Source: an uncultured Desulfobacterales bacterium
Lineage (GTDB): Bacteria; Desulfobacterota; Desulfobacteria; Desulfobacterales; JAFDCJ01
DNA length: 13,241 bases
Direction: 5' to 3'
Assembly (NCBI GenBank): GCA_945787595.1
Contig: CALZJV010000098.1
Span: forward strand, 1-13,241
The translations under genes and the position numbers were made by a program. The stretch's first letter is position 1; every line of letters begins with the position of its first letter. Positions 1-7,805 of the stretch are shown piece after piece. Below the pieces are notes generated by a model. It was given only the letters and a program-made list of their open reading frames with translations. It searched no databases and was not told the DNA's origin.

Positions 1-294
1 GTAAATTTCAGACATGCCCTCAAGAATACACTGGTGCCGGTGATGACCATCACCGGCCTGCAGATTGGCGGGCTCATCGCTTTTGCCATTATTACAGAAA
101 CGGTTTTTCAATGGCCCGGCATGGGTTTGCTGTTTATTCAGGCCATCAATTTTGTGGATATTCCGGTTATGTCCGCCTATCTGATGCTGGTGGCCTTTTT
201 CTTTGTGCTGATCAATCTGATTGTAGACCTGCTCTATTATGTGGTTGACCCGCGGCTGCGCGTCGAGCGTACGGTGGGCGAGGGCAGTGTTTAG
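1..294 (+). CDS. dppB: DppB-like ABC transporter permease, C-terminal part (5' end outside window)
   Basis: This is the last 97 residues of an inner-membrane permease of the peptide/nickel/opine importer family; the reading frame is open from base 1. It opens in the cytoplasmic EAA-type coupling loop (RHALKNTLVPVMTITGLQIG), the region that contacts the ATPases. Hydrophobic membrane segments follow (GGLIAFAIITETVF and YLMLVAFFFVLINLIVDLLYYV), and it ends with the family-typical VDPRLR tail. The conserved FQWPGMG element between the segments is typical of DppB/OppB proteins. It leads the operon that continues with the second permease and two ATPases. The substrate could be peptides, nickel chelates or other small solutes, and the sequence does not decide which. 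Family assignment is firm; the symbol is by family resemblance. Confidence 0.93.
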   Translation, partial: VNFRHALKNTLVPVMTITGLQIGGLIAFAIITETVFQWPGMGLLFIQAINFVDIPVMSAYLMLVAFFFVLINLIVDLLYYVVDPRLRVERTVGEGSV

Positions 295-387
295 GAGCAG
301 CAGTGTCAGTGGAAACAGTGATCGGTCGGCAATAGACAGAAAACTATAAATACACTCCACTCCCGATGGTTGCGGTTTATCCGGGCT

Positions 388-394
388 GGGGGGA
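388..394 (+). promoter_or_regulatory. Ribosome binding site that sets the dppC start
   Basis: GGGGGGA lies seven bases before the ATG at 402. The in-frame ATG at 366 has only a pyrimidine-rich stretch (cactccactcccg) before it. This favours initiation at 402. Confidence 0.6.
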
Positions 395-401
395 ATTGTC
401 A

Positions 402-1337
402 ATGGTTAAAGTATTAGCGCATAGCATGGACGGGCTGAAAAGGGCCCTAGACAGTGATATCTTTTACAGTTTTACCCGTTCGCCGGTGGTGGTGGCGGCG
501 GCCATTGTAGCGGTTGTGTATATTTCGGCTTCCCTGATGGCACCCTGGGTTGCCCCGCATCTGGTGTTTGATGTTAAAACCTTGAACCTCATGGATGCCT
601 TTACTCCCCCGGCCTGGTATGCGGACGGCAAAATGTCTTTTTTGCTGGGCACCGACGACCAGGGACGGGACATTCTTTCCACGATTCTGTTCGGTTCCCG
701 GGTCTCTTTGCTGGTAGGATTTGCCTCTATTTTGTTGTCTATGGTCATGGGTGTGAGCCTGGGGTTGGTCAGCGGATACGTGGGCGGACGCGTGGACAGT
801 TTTATCATGCGGGTGGCCGATATCCAGCTGGCCTTTCCGGCCATCCTTATTGCGCTGCTCTTTAATGGCCTGGCGCGCGGTTTTCTGCCGCAAGGAATGC
901 ATGAGGAAGCGGCCCTCTATGTTTTGGTGATGGCCATCGGCCTGGCCCGCTGGGTCCAATTTGCACGTACGGTTAGAAGTTCCACCATGGTTGAAAAAAA
1001 CAAGGAATACGTCAAGGCCGCGCGGGTCATCGGGCGCCACCCGGCGGCCATTATGATACAGCACGTGCTGCCCAATGTGAGCGGGCCGGTGTTGGTGATT
1101 GCCACCATCAGCCTGGCCATTGCCATTATCCTGGAAGCGACTTTATCCTTCCTGGGTGTGGGTGTGCCGGCCACACAGCCCTCCCTGGGTACGTTGATTC
1201 GTATCGGCAACAACTATTTGCTGTCGGGTGAATGGTGGATGACCTTATTTCCCAGTGCCGGCTTGATCATTCTGGTGCTCTCCATCAATTTACTGGGCGA
1301 TTGGTTGCGTGACGCCCTTAATCCCAAATTACGTTAA
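402..1337 (+). CDS. dppC: DppC-like ABC transporter permease
   Basis: Second inner-membrane permease of the peptide/nickel-type importer, pairing with the upstream DppB-like subunit to form the channel. From the ATG at 402 it has 311 residues, close to the usual family length. A first membrane segment at about residues 28-50 follows a short cytoplasmic N-terminus. LGTDDQGRDILS (82-93) is the strongly conserved DppC/OppC periplasmic motif. Membrane segments follow near 100-125, 140-160, 172-187, 228-252 and 283-300. The EAA coupling loop is visible as EYVKAARVIGRHPAAIMIQH (202-221). The protein ends with the family-typical DALNPKLR. An in-frame ATG at 366 would add 12 residues but lacks a ribosome binding site. 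The gene is 107 bases after dppB and seven before dppD. Confidence 0.95.
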   Translation: MVKVLAHSMDGLKRALDSDIFYSFTRSPVVVAAAIVAVVYISASLMAPWVAPHLVFDVKTLNLMDAFTPPAWYADGKMSFLLGTDDQGRDILSTILFGSRVSLLVGFASILLSMVMGVSLGLVSGYVGGRVDSFIMRVADIQLAFPAILIALLFNGLARGFLPQGMHEEAALYVLVMAIGLARWVQFARTVRSSTMVEKNKEYVKAARVIGRHPAAIMIQHVLPNVSGPVLVIATISLAIAIILEATLSFLGVGVPATQPSLGTLIRIGNNYLLSGEWWMTLFPSAGLIILVLSINLLGDWLRDALNPKLR

Positions 1338-1343
1338 CGAGAT

Positions 1344-2351
1344 ATGATGCCTGGAAATTCCCGATCACCGCTGCTTGAAGTTAAGAATCTCAAAATTGAG
1401 TTTCCAACCCGCCGCGGAACCCTGGTGGCGGTGGATGATATCTCGCTGCATATCGACGCCGGCGAAGTGCTGGGGGTGGTGGGCGAGTCCGGTGCGGGGA
1501 AATCCCTTACCGGCATGTCGATCATCGGTCTGCTGGAACCTCCCGGCCGGATTGCCGCCGGTCAAATTTTTTTGGAAGGACGCCGGATCGACAATTTGTC
1601 CTATGAGATGATGCGTAAAATTCGCGGTAAGGATATCGGCGCCATTTTTCAGGACCCCTTGACCAGCCTGAATCCCCTGTTCCAGGTAGGTGACCAATTG
1701 GTGGAGACTATCCGCACCCATCTGGATCTGACCGAGGCCCAAGCGCGCAAGCGAGCTATCGACCTTTTTAAGGAAGTGGGGATTCCGTCGGCCGAGGAAC
1801 GAATCGACCATTACCCCCACCAGTTTTCCGGCGGCATGCGCCAACGGGTGGTGATTGCATTGGCCCTGTGTGCCGAGCCCCGACTCATCATTGCGGATGA
1901 GCCCACCACGGCGCTGGACGTTTCCATTCAGGCCCAGATTATTGAGCTGCTGAAACGGCTCTGTCGGGAACATAATAACGCCGTCATGCTGATCACCCAC
2001 GACATGGGCGTGATCGCCGAAACCGCCGACCGGGTAGCCGTCATGTATGCGGGTCGGATTGCTGAAATAGGTTCAGCCGAAAATGTCATCTTACGGGCCA
2101 GCCATCCCTATACCCATGGTCTGATGAATTCGATACCTGCCATCGGGCACGATGTGGAAGCTCTGGTTCAGATTGATGGGGCCATGCCCAGATTGACGGA
2201 GATACCGCCCGGGTGTTCATTCAATCCCCGATGCCCCAAATCTTTTGAGCGCTGCCTTGCTGAAAGACCCGACCTGATGGCGGTGGGGAAATCTCAAGTG
2301 GCATGCTGGCTTTTTGATCATGATCAAAAGGAGGTGGCCGTCGGTGAATGA
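1344..2351 (+). CDS. dppD: DppD-like ABC transporter ATPase
   Basis: Cytoplasmic ATPase of the importer, 335 residues, normal for DppD/OppD. It shows Walker A GESGAGKS (47-54), Q-loop Gln103, ABC signature FSGGMRQR (161-168), Walker B LIIADE (181-186) and the switch His219. All key catalytic residues are present. The C-terminal oligopeptide-transporter extension carries four cysteines, Cys291, Cys297, Cys304 and Cys321. This arrangement is typical of the family, and in at least one characterised dipeptide importer the equivalent cysteines hold a 4Fe-4S cluster; here that is inference. Two adjacent ATGs (1344 and 1347) could start it, and the ribosome binding site is weak, so translation may be coupled to dppC. 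Its 3' end overlaps the dppF start by eight bases. Confidence 0.96.
   Translation: MMPGNSRSPLLEVKNLKIEFPTRRGTLVAVDDISLHIDAGEVLGVVGESGAGKSLTGMSIIGLLEPPGRIAAGQIFLEGRRIDNLSYEMMRKIRGKDIGAIFQDPLTSLNPLFQVGDQLVETIRTHLDLTEAQARKRAIDLFKEVGIPSAEERIDHYPHQFSGGMRQRVVIALALCAEPRLIIADEPTTALDVSIQAQIIELLKRLCREHNNAVMLITHDMGVIAETADRVAVMYAGRIAEIGSAENVILRASHPYTHGLMNSIPAIGHDVEALVQIDGAMPRLTEIPPGCSFNPRCPKSFERCLAERPDLMAVGKSQVACWLFDHDQKEVAVGE
2329..2334 (+). promoter_or_regulatory. Shine-Dalgarno site that sets the dppF GTG start
   Basis: A perfect AGGAGG lies inside the 3' end of dppD, nine bases before the GTG at 2344. It falls within the coding sequence if the ATG at 2314 is used, so it argues for the GTG start. Confidence 0.75.
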
Positions 2352-3351
2352 TTTGACCGGTCAAACCCTGGTAGAAGTTAATGATCTGGAACGTTATTTC
2401 GATGTTTCACCCCCGCTTCTAAATCGTGTGATTGAACGAACCGGCAAGATTTATGTGAAAGCCGTTGACGGGATTGATTTTGAAATCAATCGCGGTGAAA
2501 CCTTCTCGCTGGTTGGCGAATCCGGCTGTGGCAAGTCCACGGTGGGACATCTCCTGGTGGGCCTGTATGCACCGACCCGCGGCAAGATTCGCTTTGAAGG
2601 GGTGCCGCTGGGCGGTGAAAACGAACGGCGTAAAAATATCGATATCCAGTCACGCATGCAAATGATTTTTCAGGATCCTTACGCCTCTCTAAACCCCCGC
2701 TGGCGCGTTTCAAAAATTATCTCCGAGCCGATGCGCATCCACAAGCATACCGATGATAAATCTCGGTTTCAAGCCGTGGTTCATGAGTTGCTCACCCAGG
2801 TGGGATTGGCGCCCGAGGACGGCGAAAAATACCCCCACGAATTTTCAGGCGGTCAGCGGCAGCGCATTTCCATTGCTCGGGCATTGGCCGGGAAACCGGA
2901 GTTTATCGTTTGCGACGAGCCTACATCGGCTCTCGATGTTTCGGTCCAGGCCCAGATCTTAAACCTGATGAAAGACCTGCAGCGACGTCTGGGCTTAACC
3001 TACCTTTTTATCAGCCACGATCTGGCCGTGGTATATCACATCTCCACATCGGTGGGTGTCATGTATTTGGGACGTTTGGTGGAATGGAGCGATAAAAAAA
3101 CTCTTTTTAACGCTCCCCGGCATCCCTACACGCGCATGCTGCTGGATGCCATACCGGATCTTAGCATGACCGGGCGCCGGCGTATCCCGGTGGCCGGCGA
3201 GGTCCCCAGTCCCATCAATCCCCCATCCGGATGTGCCTTTCACCCACGATGCCCCTATACCCATTCACGCTGTAAAACGGAACGCCCCCATCTAATCGCG
3301 ACCGGAAAAACACATGTGGCCTGCCATGCGGTTGAAGAAGACCGGATTTAG
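2344..3351 (+). CDS. dppF: DppF-like ABC transporter ATPase
   Basis: Second ATPase of the importer, expected to form a heterodimer with DppD under the two permeases. With the GTG start at 2344 it has 335 residues; the in-frame ATG at 2314 would add ten residues that read like dppD sequence in another frame. Walker A is GESGCGKS (58-65), Q-loop Gln110, signature EFSGGQRQR (166-174), Walker B FIVCDE (187-192) and switch His225. The C-terminal extension carries Cys297, Cys303, Cys310 and Cys327 with the same spacing as in DppD. The overlap with dppD suggests coupled translation. It is the last intact gene of the operon. A truncated relative follows nine bases after its stop. Confidence 0.96.
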   Translation: MNDLTGQTLVEVNDLERYFDVSPPLLNRVIERTGKIYVKAVDGIDFEINRGETFSLVGESGCGKSTVGHLLVGLYAPTRGKIRFEGVPLGGENERRKNIDIQSRMQMIFQDPYASLNPRWRVSKIISEPMRIHKHTDDKSRFQAVVHELLTQVGLAPEDGEKYPHEFSGGQRQRISIARALAGKPEFIVCDEPTSALDVSVQAQILNLMKDLQRRLGLTYLFISHDLAVVYHISTSVGVMYLGRLVEWSDKKTLFNAPRHPYTRMLLDAIPDLSMTGRRRIPVAGEVPSPINPPSGCAFHPRCPYTHSRCKTERPHLIATGKTHVACHAVEEDRI

Positions 3352-3360
3352 AATCTCATC

Positions 3361-3836
3361 TTGCCAGAAAACCTTTCAACCATCAAATTTGATTTAACCT
3401 ATCTTTTCATATCCCATGATCTGGCCATGGTCCGTCACATGGCCGACAACGTCGGTGTGATGTATTGGGGCCGGCTCTGTGAAGTCGCCCCGGTGGACGA
3501 TATCTTTGACAATCCCCTGCATCCCTATACCCGACTTCTGCTGGAAACCATACCGGACGTTGAAATGACCGGCTGCAGTCGGGCGCCGGTTGCGGGTGAA
3601 ATACCAATCCAATAGACCCTCCGAGCGGCTGCACCTTCCATCCACGCTGCCCGCTGGTTGCGGACTATTGCCGCAAGGTGCGCCCCGATCTGGTGACCTT
3701 GGACAGCGGTCTCCAGGTTGCCTGCCATGCAGTCATTCAGGGACAGAACTGGCGACCTGAATCCGACCGATCAAAAAAGTCTAAGGGCTCACCAAAAAAA
3801 AACAGTATTTCTAGTTATCAACAAAGGCCAAACTAG
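3361..3836 (+). pseudogene. Remnant of a second DppF-like ATPase (C-terminal third, frameshifted)
   Basis: From 3391 the translation resembles dppF from residue 217 onward: the H-loop segment [11 protein letters not shown], then VGVMYWGRL, then [18 protein letters not shown]. Walker A, the Q-loop, the signature and Walker B are all missing, so it cannot be an ATPase. The frame stops at 3613-3615, but the next frame continues the same protein ([15 protein letters not shown], then VACHAV) to a stop at 3834-3836. Bases 3607-3608 hold two bases where dppF has a serine codon, so a single-base deletion explains the break. All four C-terminal cysteines survive. By eye roughly half the residues match the neighbouring dppF, so this is the end of a diverged paralogue, not a fresh duplicate. 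A TTG at 3361 could start the first frame, but no expression signal supports it. Confidence 0.85.
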
Positions 3837-3861
3837 AGGTCAAGATTGATTGGCAGTATAT

Positions 3862-3934
3862 GTAGTGGCGGGGTTTATCCCCGCTTAAAATAGTAAGGTG
3901 TAGTTGCGCTGGCAGGGATAAACCTCGCCACTAC
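3862..3934. repeat. Imperfect palindromic repeat, 20-base arms
   Basis: The left arm 3862-3881 (gtagtggcggggtttatccc) pairs with 3915-3934 (gggataaacctcgccactac). The only mismatch is a G-T pair at 3871/3925, which would still pair in RNA. The loop is 33 bases. It lies 26 bases after the stop of the dppF remnant. It could work as a transcription end for the operon, but no T-run follows. It also resembles dispersed REP- or MITE-type elements. The arm pairing is directly visible; the function is inference. Confidence 0.7.
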
Positions 3935-4128
3935 GACTGTTGTATAGACTGAGTCGTTTTGAATAATAGTTATCACTTGGGCTTTCCGGATAACCAGGTA
4001 AGTATTAATCTTCCTAATTGTATAACCTTTATTGCATACTCCAATTCCGCCATCCCCGGGATTTTTCTTATAACCGATTGATATTAAATCACATATATAT
4101 TAGTGCCATATAAAGCTTAATTTTTTGC

Positions 4129-4260
4129 ATGAATTTTGCTATTAAGCATTACAATAAACTTTTTTATCAGCATGTTGGCGCGGATGATCACCATTATCGA
4201 TTGGATGATGTCGCAGCATATATTCTTGTCTCAGATGTCGGCATGCACAGCAGAGCTTAG
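4129..4260 (+). CDS. Possible small ORF, 43 residues, unknown
   Basis: A frame of 44 codons including the stop encodes a short peptide rich in His and Asp in the middle (HVGADDHHYRLDD), ending VSDVGMHSRA. No ribosome binding site precedes the ATG, which follows a run of T. I do not recognise it. It may be the remnant of a longer gene or chance; the protein-like composition is the only reason to list it. Confidence 0.15.
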   Translation: MNFAIKHYNKLFYQHVGADDHHYRLDDVAAYILVSDVGMHSRA

Positions 4261-4264
4261 TGCT

Positions 4265-4326
4265 TCGATTCGCAAATACAGTAAGGTATGTTGCTCGAGT
4301 CATTCGTGATCGAATTTACGAATCGA
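4265..4326. repeat. Short inverted repeat upstream of the secreted-protein gene
   Basis: The arm 4265-4277 (tcgattcgcaaat) pairs with 4314-4326 (atttacgaatcga) with one mismatch and a 36-base spacer. A second, smaller hairpin (attcgt / acgaat) is nested at its right side. It ends 62 bases before the ATG at 4389, so it could be an operator or a leader structure. No function is demonstrated. Confidence 0.45.
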
Positions 4327-4388
4327 TGGACTTATTCAGCTTCGACTGCTGAAGGGAAATAACCTAAAATTTCAAGGGGGAAATTGAA

Positions 4389-4967
4389 ATGTTAAAAAAA
4401 ATTTTTCTGACTTTTTTTATAATAAGCATGGTGGCCCAGGTTAAATTAAGTTGGGGTGATACATATAACTTCAGGTTTACAAAATGGGGTATGACCCCGG
4501 CAGAAGTCATCTCCTCTGAAAAAATGGATCCAATTGAAAAAGATGAGAAGATGATTAAGTACAAAACTCAAATTTTAGATAAAAATGTTGAGTTACTTTA
4601 TTTATTTGCCCAGAATAAATTAATCGGAGCATCATACCGGTTGGATGAAAACTATTTGAATTCCGAACGGTTTATACAAGCTTACACTCGGTTTAAAGAG
4701 GAACTGATAAAAAAATATGGGCCGCCGAACAAAGAAATTACCAATTGGGAAAATGACGCTTTTAAATCTGATCGCAGCAAATGGGGGATTGCCCTTAGTT
4801 TAGGGTATCTAGAATATTTTACATTTTGGGAAACCCCAGGTACCACCGTAAGTTGTGGCCTGAAAGAAAACAACTATTATGTGCTGTGTTCAGTAGAGTA
4901 CTGGAGTGTGGAATTATCCAATTTATTGGACATAAAAAATAATGGGGATAAACTGGACCCATTTTAA
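4389..4967 (+). CDS. Small secreted or periplasmic protein of unknown function
   Basis: 192 residues. The N-terminus is a clear Sec-type signal peptide: two lysines (MLKK), a hydrophobic core to about residue 18, and likely cleavage near residues 20-24. The mature part begins with FRFTKWGMTPAEV. This resembles short exported proteins of environmental proteobacteria that carry a W-G-M-(S/T)-x-x-x-V element followed by a beta-rich domain; I recall such proteins as uncharacterised and cannot name a Pfam family. It has two cysteines (in VSCGL and VLCSV) that could form a disulfide. An AGGGGG site (4375-4380) lies eight bases before the ATG. It stands alone, convergent with the AOR gene. It is more AT-rich than the dpp genes. 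Confidence 0.85.
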   Translation: MLKKIFLTFFIISMVAQVKLSWGDTYNFRFTKWGMTPAEVISSEKMDPIEKDEKMIKYKTQILDKNVELLYLFAQNKLIGASYRLDENYLNSERFIQAYTRFKEELIKKYGPPNKEITNWENDAFKSDRSKWGIALSLGYLEYFTFWETPGTTVSCGLKENNYYVLCSVEYWSVELSNLLDIKNNGDKLDPF

Positions 4968-5013
4968 AAGGGCACTCAGTGTTGAATGGATTCGGTTTTT
5001 AAGTTCTTTTTTG

Positions 5014-5109
5014 GACAGGATTTACAGGATTATTGGGATTTTTATCGCCTTCGGCGAGATACCCTTAGGCCGAAGGCCCTTCTATCTATATAATCCTGTT
5101 AATCCTGTC
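5014..5109. repeat. Nested inverted repeat between convergent genes (AATCCTGT-type), possible bidirectional terminator
   Basis: The outer arm 5014-5033 (gacaggatttacaggattat) pairs with 5090-5109 with one mismatch. An inner nine-base arm, gccttcggc at 5047-5055, pairs perfectly with 5069-5077. The element fills the 183-base gap between the stop of the secreted-protein gene and the stop of the AOR gene. After the right arm the plus strand runs into attctttttttct, which fits rho-independent termination of plus-strand transcripts. The mirrored left flank, aagttcttttttggac, gives an A-run on the minus-strand transcript, so termination in that direction is less obvious. The AATCCTGTTAATCCTGTC arm matches a repeat type I recall as dispersed in Desulfobacterales-like genomes. 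Confidence 0.75.
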
Positions 5110-5150
5110 TGATATTCTTTTTTTCTATTACCCATTCCCCAAGCTTTGCG

Positions 5151-7046
5151 CTACAACGCTTCGACCCACTCAAGCCCCAGTTCCAGCAACTTGCCCCGTA
5201 AAGGCCTGCCGCTTGCGGGATCAAGGCCGAGGATCTCATAATACTGTTTCACAGCGCCATTAAACTCGTCTTCGGTAAAGATCTGCTCCCCGGCATTGGG
5301 TCCATCGGGTTTCAGATCAAACAGCCTTCTAGGCAGTTTGTCATCCTTGAGGGTAAAACCTTCCCGGCTATTGAATACGCGCGCCATTGCAATACTGCGT
5401 TCGCCGGCATTCATCAATTCCAGTAAGCTTGTATCCCAGCCGCTGACGGCATTGACACATCGGACCATTTGATTCACGGGCATGACGCTGCGAGGCGCAT
5501 AGCCGAATACACACAACCCGAGCGCATCCAGAACCTTCCAGAACCGCTCCAGTATGATGGTGTTGCGGATCTTTGCCGGGCTGATTTCGGTGGCGGGCAC
5601 CGGTTCATATATACCCAGGGGTTTAGCAGAGTTGAAAGAGAAGGATTGCGGATCCACCAAAGCCGGATCATGGACCGCATTCATATGGTCCGCTCCGTAG
5701 GTGCACACAGCATAACCGAGCCCGACACCGACTTTTACGCGCGGATCGTGCATGGCCGGCTCCATACCCTTGACCGACAGATGCAGCGGCTTGTCAGCAA
5801 CCCCCCATTTTGCGGCCAGTCGGGCAGAGCCCTGGGCCAGATCATCGCCAAAGCCATCGCGATGGGCAATCATTTCCAGCAATTTCAACATGAGGTCGGC
5901 ATCACCAAATCTCAACTCCAGTCCCCCGGTATCCGATTTCGAGATAATGCCCTCTTCATAACATTCGCAGGCAAAGGCAATCGTCATGCCGGCAGTGACG
6001 GTATCCATGCAATATCGGTTACAGATCTCGTTGCCTTTGGCGATAGCCTTCAAATTCGTGATGTTGAGGTTGCTTCCCAGGGCTGCGATGGTCTCATACT
6101 CGGGCCCTCCATAGCGCGAATCGATTCCGTATTTGGGGTCGTCGAGTGCGACCCCGCGTTTGCATTGAATCGGACAGGCATGGCATCCTTTACGTTTGTT
6201 CAAAAGGATTTCGTTGTAGGTGTCGCCGCCGATCAGGGCGGCATCGGCCAGGGCACTGCGGCGGAAGTTGTTCACAGGAAGCGCCCCTCCGGCCGACAAA
6301 ATTTCCGGAAAGGCGGTAGTTCCGTATACATGCAGAGCCTCACCAGCCGGATTATTGCGGAAGGTCTTGGCATACTCTTTGGCGGTCTGGCGTAAATAAT
6401 CAGGGTCGGCGAATTCGAGCTTTTGCGACCCCAGCGCTGCCACCGCCCGAACATTTTTAGACCCCATCAACGCTCCCATGCCGTTGCGCCCATTAAAGTT
6501 ACTCAGATTGTTGGTAATGTTGGCGAAAAGGACGCCGTTCATGCCGGCCAGACCGGTCTGGGCAACCCTGATTTTCGAGCTTCCCATCTCATCGCGGATG
6601 GCATCTTCAACTGCACGCGCCCCCAGGGCCGCCAGTTCGGTGGCATCTTTCAGCTCTGCCTTACCCTCGTTGACCCATAAATAAACCGGTTTCTCAGACT
6701 TGCCTTGAAAGACAATGGTGTCAAATCCGGCCTTTTTGAGTTCCGGTCCGAAAAACCCTGCCGCCTCCGATTCCCCTGCCGCCCCGGTCAGCGGCGATTT
6801 GCCCACGGCGGCAAACCGGCAGGAGGCGGCCAGCGGAGACCCGGTCATGACTCCGGTGGCCAAAACCAGAATATTTTCCGCTGCGAAAGGATCAATTCCT
6901 GCGGGAACCTGCTTCAATAAATAGCGGTACCCGACACCGCGTCCGCCTAAGTAATTGCGATAAAAAGTTTCGTCATTATCTTCGACGTCAATTTTACGGT
7001 TTGTCAAATCAACATGCAGTGTTTTTCCGGTATATCCATAAGGCAT
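5151..7046 (-). CDS. aor: Tungsten-dependent aldehyde ferredoxin oxidoreductase (AOR family)
   Basis: 631 residues, near the usual length. AOR enzymes are cytoplasmic and interconvert aldehydes and carboxylates using ferredoxin, a tungsten-bis-pterin cofactor and a 4Fe-4S cluster. The cluster ligands are visible as Cys288, Cys291 and Cys295 (in GCHACPIQC) and Cys512 (in LDALGLC). The first three fall at the same residue numbers as in the Pyrococcus furiosus enzyme. Pterin-binding glycine-rich segments are GGRGVG (34-39) and NGRNGMGALMGSKN (185-198). Glu316 and Glu318 in GPEYET and His454 in GADHMNA sit where the family has its active-site acid and histidine. Translation starts at ATG 7046 after a GGAGG about 12 bases upstream. 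No ferredoxin, regulator or cofactor gene is next to it. The aldehyde substrate cannot be told. Confidence 0.95.
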   Translation of the reverse strand: MPYGYTGKTLHVDLTNRKIDVEDNDETFYRNYLGGRGVGYRYLLKQVPAGIDPFAAENILVLATGVMTGSPLAASCRFAAVGKSPLTGAAGESEAAGFFGPELKKAGFDTIVFQGKSEKPVYLWVNEGKAELKDATELAALGARAVEDAIRDEMGSSKIRVAQTGLAGMNGVLFANITNNLSNFNGRNGMGALMGSKNVRAVAALGSQKLEFADPDYLRQTAKEYAKTFRNNPAGEALHVYGTTAFPEILSAGGALPVNNFRRSALADAALIGGDTYNEILLNKRKGCHACPIQCKRGVALDDPKYGIDSRYGGPEYETIAALGSNLNITNLKAIAKGNEICNRYCMDTVTAGMTIAFACECYEEGIISKSDTGGLELRFGDADLMLKLLEMIAHRDGFGDDLAQGSARLAAKWGVADKPLHLSVKGMEPAMHDPRVKVGVGLGYAVCTYGADHMNAVHDPALVDPQSFSFNSAKPLGIYEPVPATEISPAKIRNTIILERFWKVLDALGLCVFGYAPRSVMPVNQMVRCVNAVSGWDTSLLELMNAGERSIAMARVFNSREGFTLKDDKLPRRLFDLKPDGPNAGEQIFTEDEFNGAVKQYYEILGLDPASGRPLRGKLLELGLEWVEAL

Positions 7047-7418
7047 AATCGTCAGTCTCCCTCCAAGCTTGAAGATTAGAATAGCTTTTTAGATTACTAT
7101 AACTCTATAATTATATAAAAAAAGATAAAATAATGTGTCAACCCTTTTTTTGAATATTGAGTATAGGTGTCAGTCAGGAATTAAAAGGCAAAATTTGTTT
7201 AGAATTTGAAAAGTCAGATATTAATTCAGATTAGAAATGGGTCTTGCAATATCAGCTGCTTTGCTCACAATAAGACAATGTTTAACAAAATTAAATTCAA
7301 TATGTTATAAATTCCGCTTACAAATCCTTATTTGGTGTACCTTTATATCTTTTAGGAATTCGTTTTGTTATTCAACAAAAAATGCGGATAGTTGGGGAGT
7401 ATATTTCTAAAGCTCGCC
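7047..7418. other. AT-rich spacer between AOR and the toxin gene
   Basis: Apart from the AOR promoter candidate at its left end, I see no gene, clear hairpin or terminator here. Both strands are full of stops. Confidence 0.6.
7110..7141 (-). promoter_or_regulatory. Candidate sigma-70 promoter for the AOR gene
   Basis: On the minus strand a perfect TTGACA (7136-7141) is followed by TATATA (7112-7117, 18-base spacer) or TATAAT (7110-7115, 20-base spacer). The site lies about 65 bases upstream of the AOR start in an AT-rich stretch. The leader would be about 55 bases. Confidence 0.5.
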
Positions 7419-7805
7419 CTACCAGGTGGTTCGCGCCGGATATCTTCGAATTGCCTCATCAGGAGTAAGAATAGTCATCCCGTGAACGATGGCTTGGCAT
7501 ACAATCATCCGGTCAAATGGATCTTTATGATAATCGGGTAGTTTTACCAAGTGTAAGGCGGCATCTTCTTCAAGTGAAAGATTTTCAATTTTATGTAATT
7601 TCCGCTGGGTAGGTATAAACTCTTCGGGGGGTTTTGGAAGGGGTAAGCGTCCCAGGGTATATTTGACTACGATCTCCCAGGAAGATACGCTGCTGAGAAA
7701 AACCTCGTTAAGGGGCTCGACAAAAAGCTCCCGAGCGCTCGAAGACAATTTTTGTTCAGCAGTAATAATCCACAAAAAAGTACAAGTATCTAACAGTATC
7801 CTCAA
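7419..7805 (-). CDS. vapC: VapC-like PIN-domain toxin
   Basis: 128 residues, typical of a compact PIN-domain ribonuclease, the toxin of a type II toxin-antitoxin pair. The acidic residues expected to bind Mg2+ are visible: Asp6 in LLDTCTF, Glu44 in SSWEIVVK, Asp95 and Asp98 in HKDPFDRM, and Asp116 in TPDEAI. So the active site looks intact. The start is a TTG whose last two bases belong to the antitoxin's TGA stop (TTGA overlap). GGAGAG lies five bases before it inside the antitoxin gene. This layout implies translational coupling with the antitoxin. The RNA target (tRNA, rRNA or mRNA) cannot be predicted. Confidence 0.92.
   Translation of the reverse strand: MRILLDTCTFLWIITAEQKLSSSARELFVEPLNEVFLSSVSSWEIVVKYTLGRLPLPKPPEEFIPTQRKLHKIENLSLEEDAALHLVKLPDYHKDPFDRMIVCQAIVHGMTILTPDEAIRRYPARTTW

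Larger units (their letters stand above)
3837..4388. other. Gene-poor spacer between the dpp operon and the secreted-protein gene
   Basis: About 550 bases, mostly AT-rich, with no recognisable gene. It holds the palindromic repeat at 3862-3934, a possible 43-codon frame at 4129-4260, and a 13-base inverted repeat at 4265-4277 / 4314-4326. I see no convincing promoter pair for the downstream gene. Confidence 0.6.

Noticed and set aside
447..1064. Minus-strand open frame of 205 codons opposite dppC
   Set aside because: Its translation is rich in His, Arg and Gln with no hydrophobic core and mirrors the membrane-protein codons of dppC.
3862..5109. Pair of inverted repeats as ends of a transposon carrying the secreted-protein gene
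   Set aside because: The two palindromes (3862-3934 and 5014-5109) are unrelated in sequence, no target-site duplication is visible, and no transposase lies between them.
5469..6395. Long plus-strand open frame (308 codons) opposite the AOR gene
   Set aside because: It lies entirely antisense to a well-conserved AOR sequence and its translation has no recognisable domain; it is a by-product of the AOR codon pattern.
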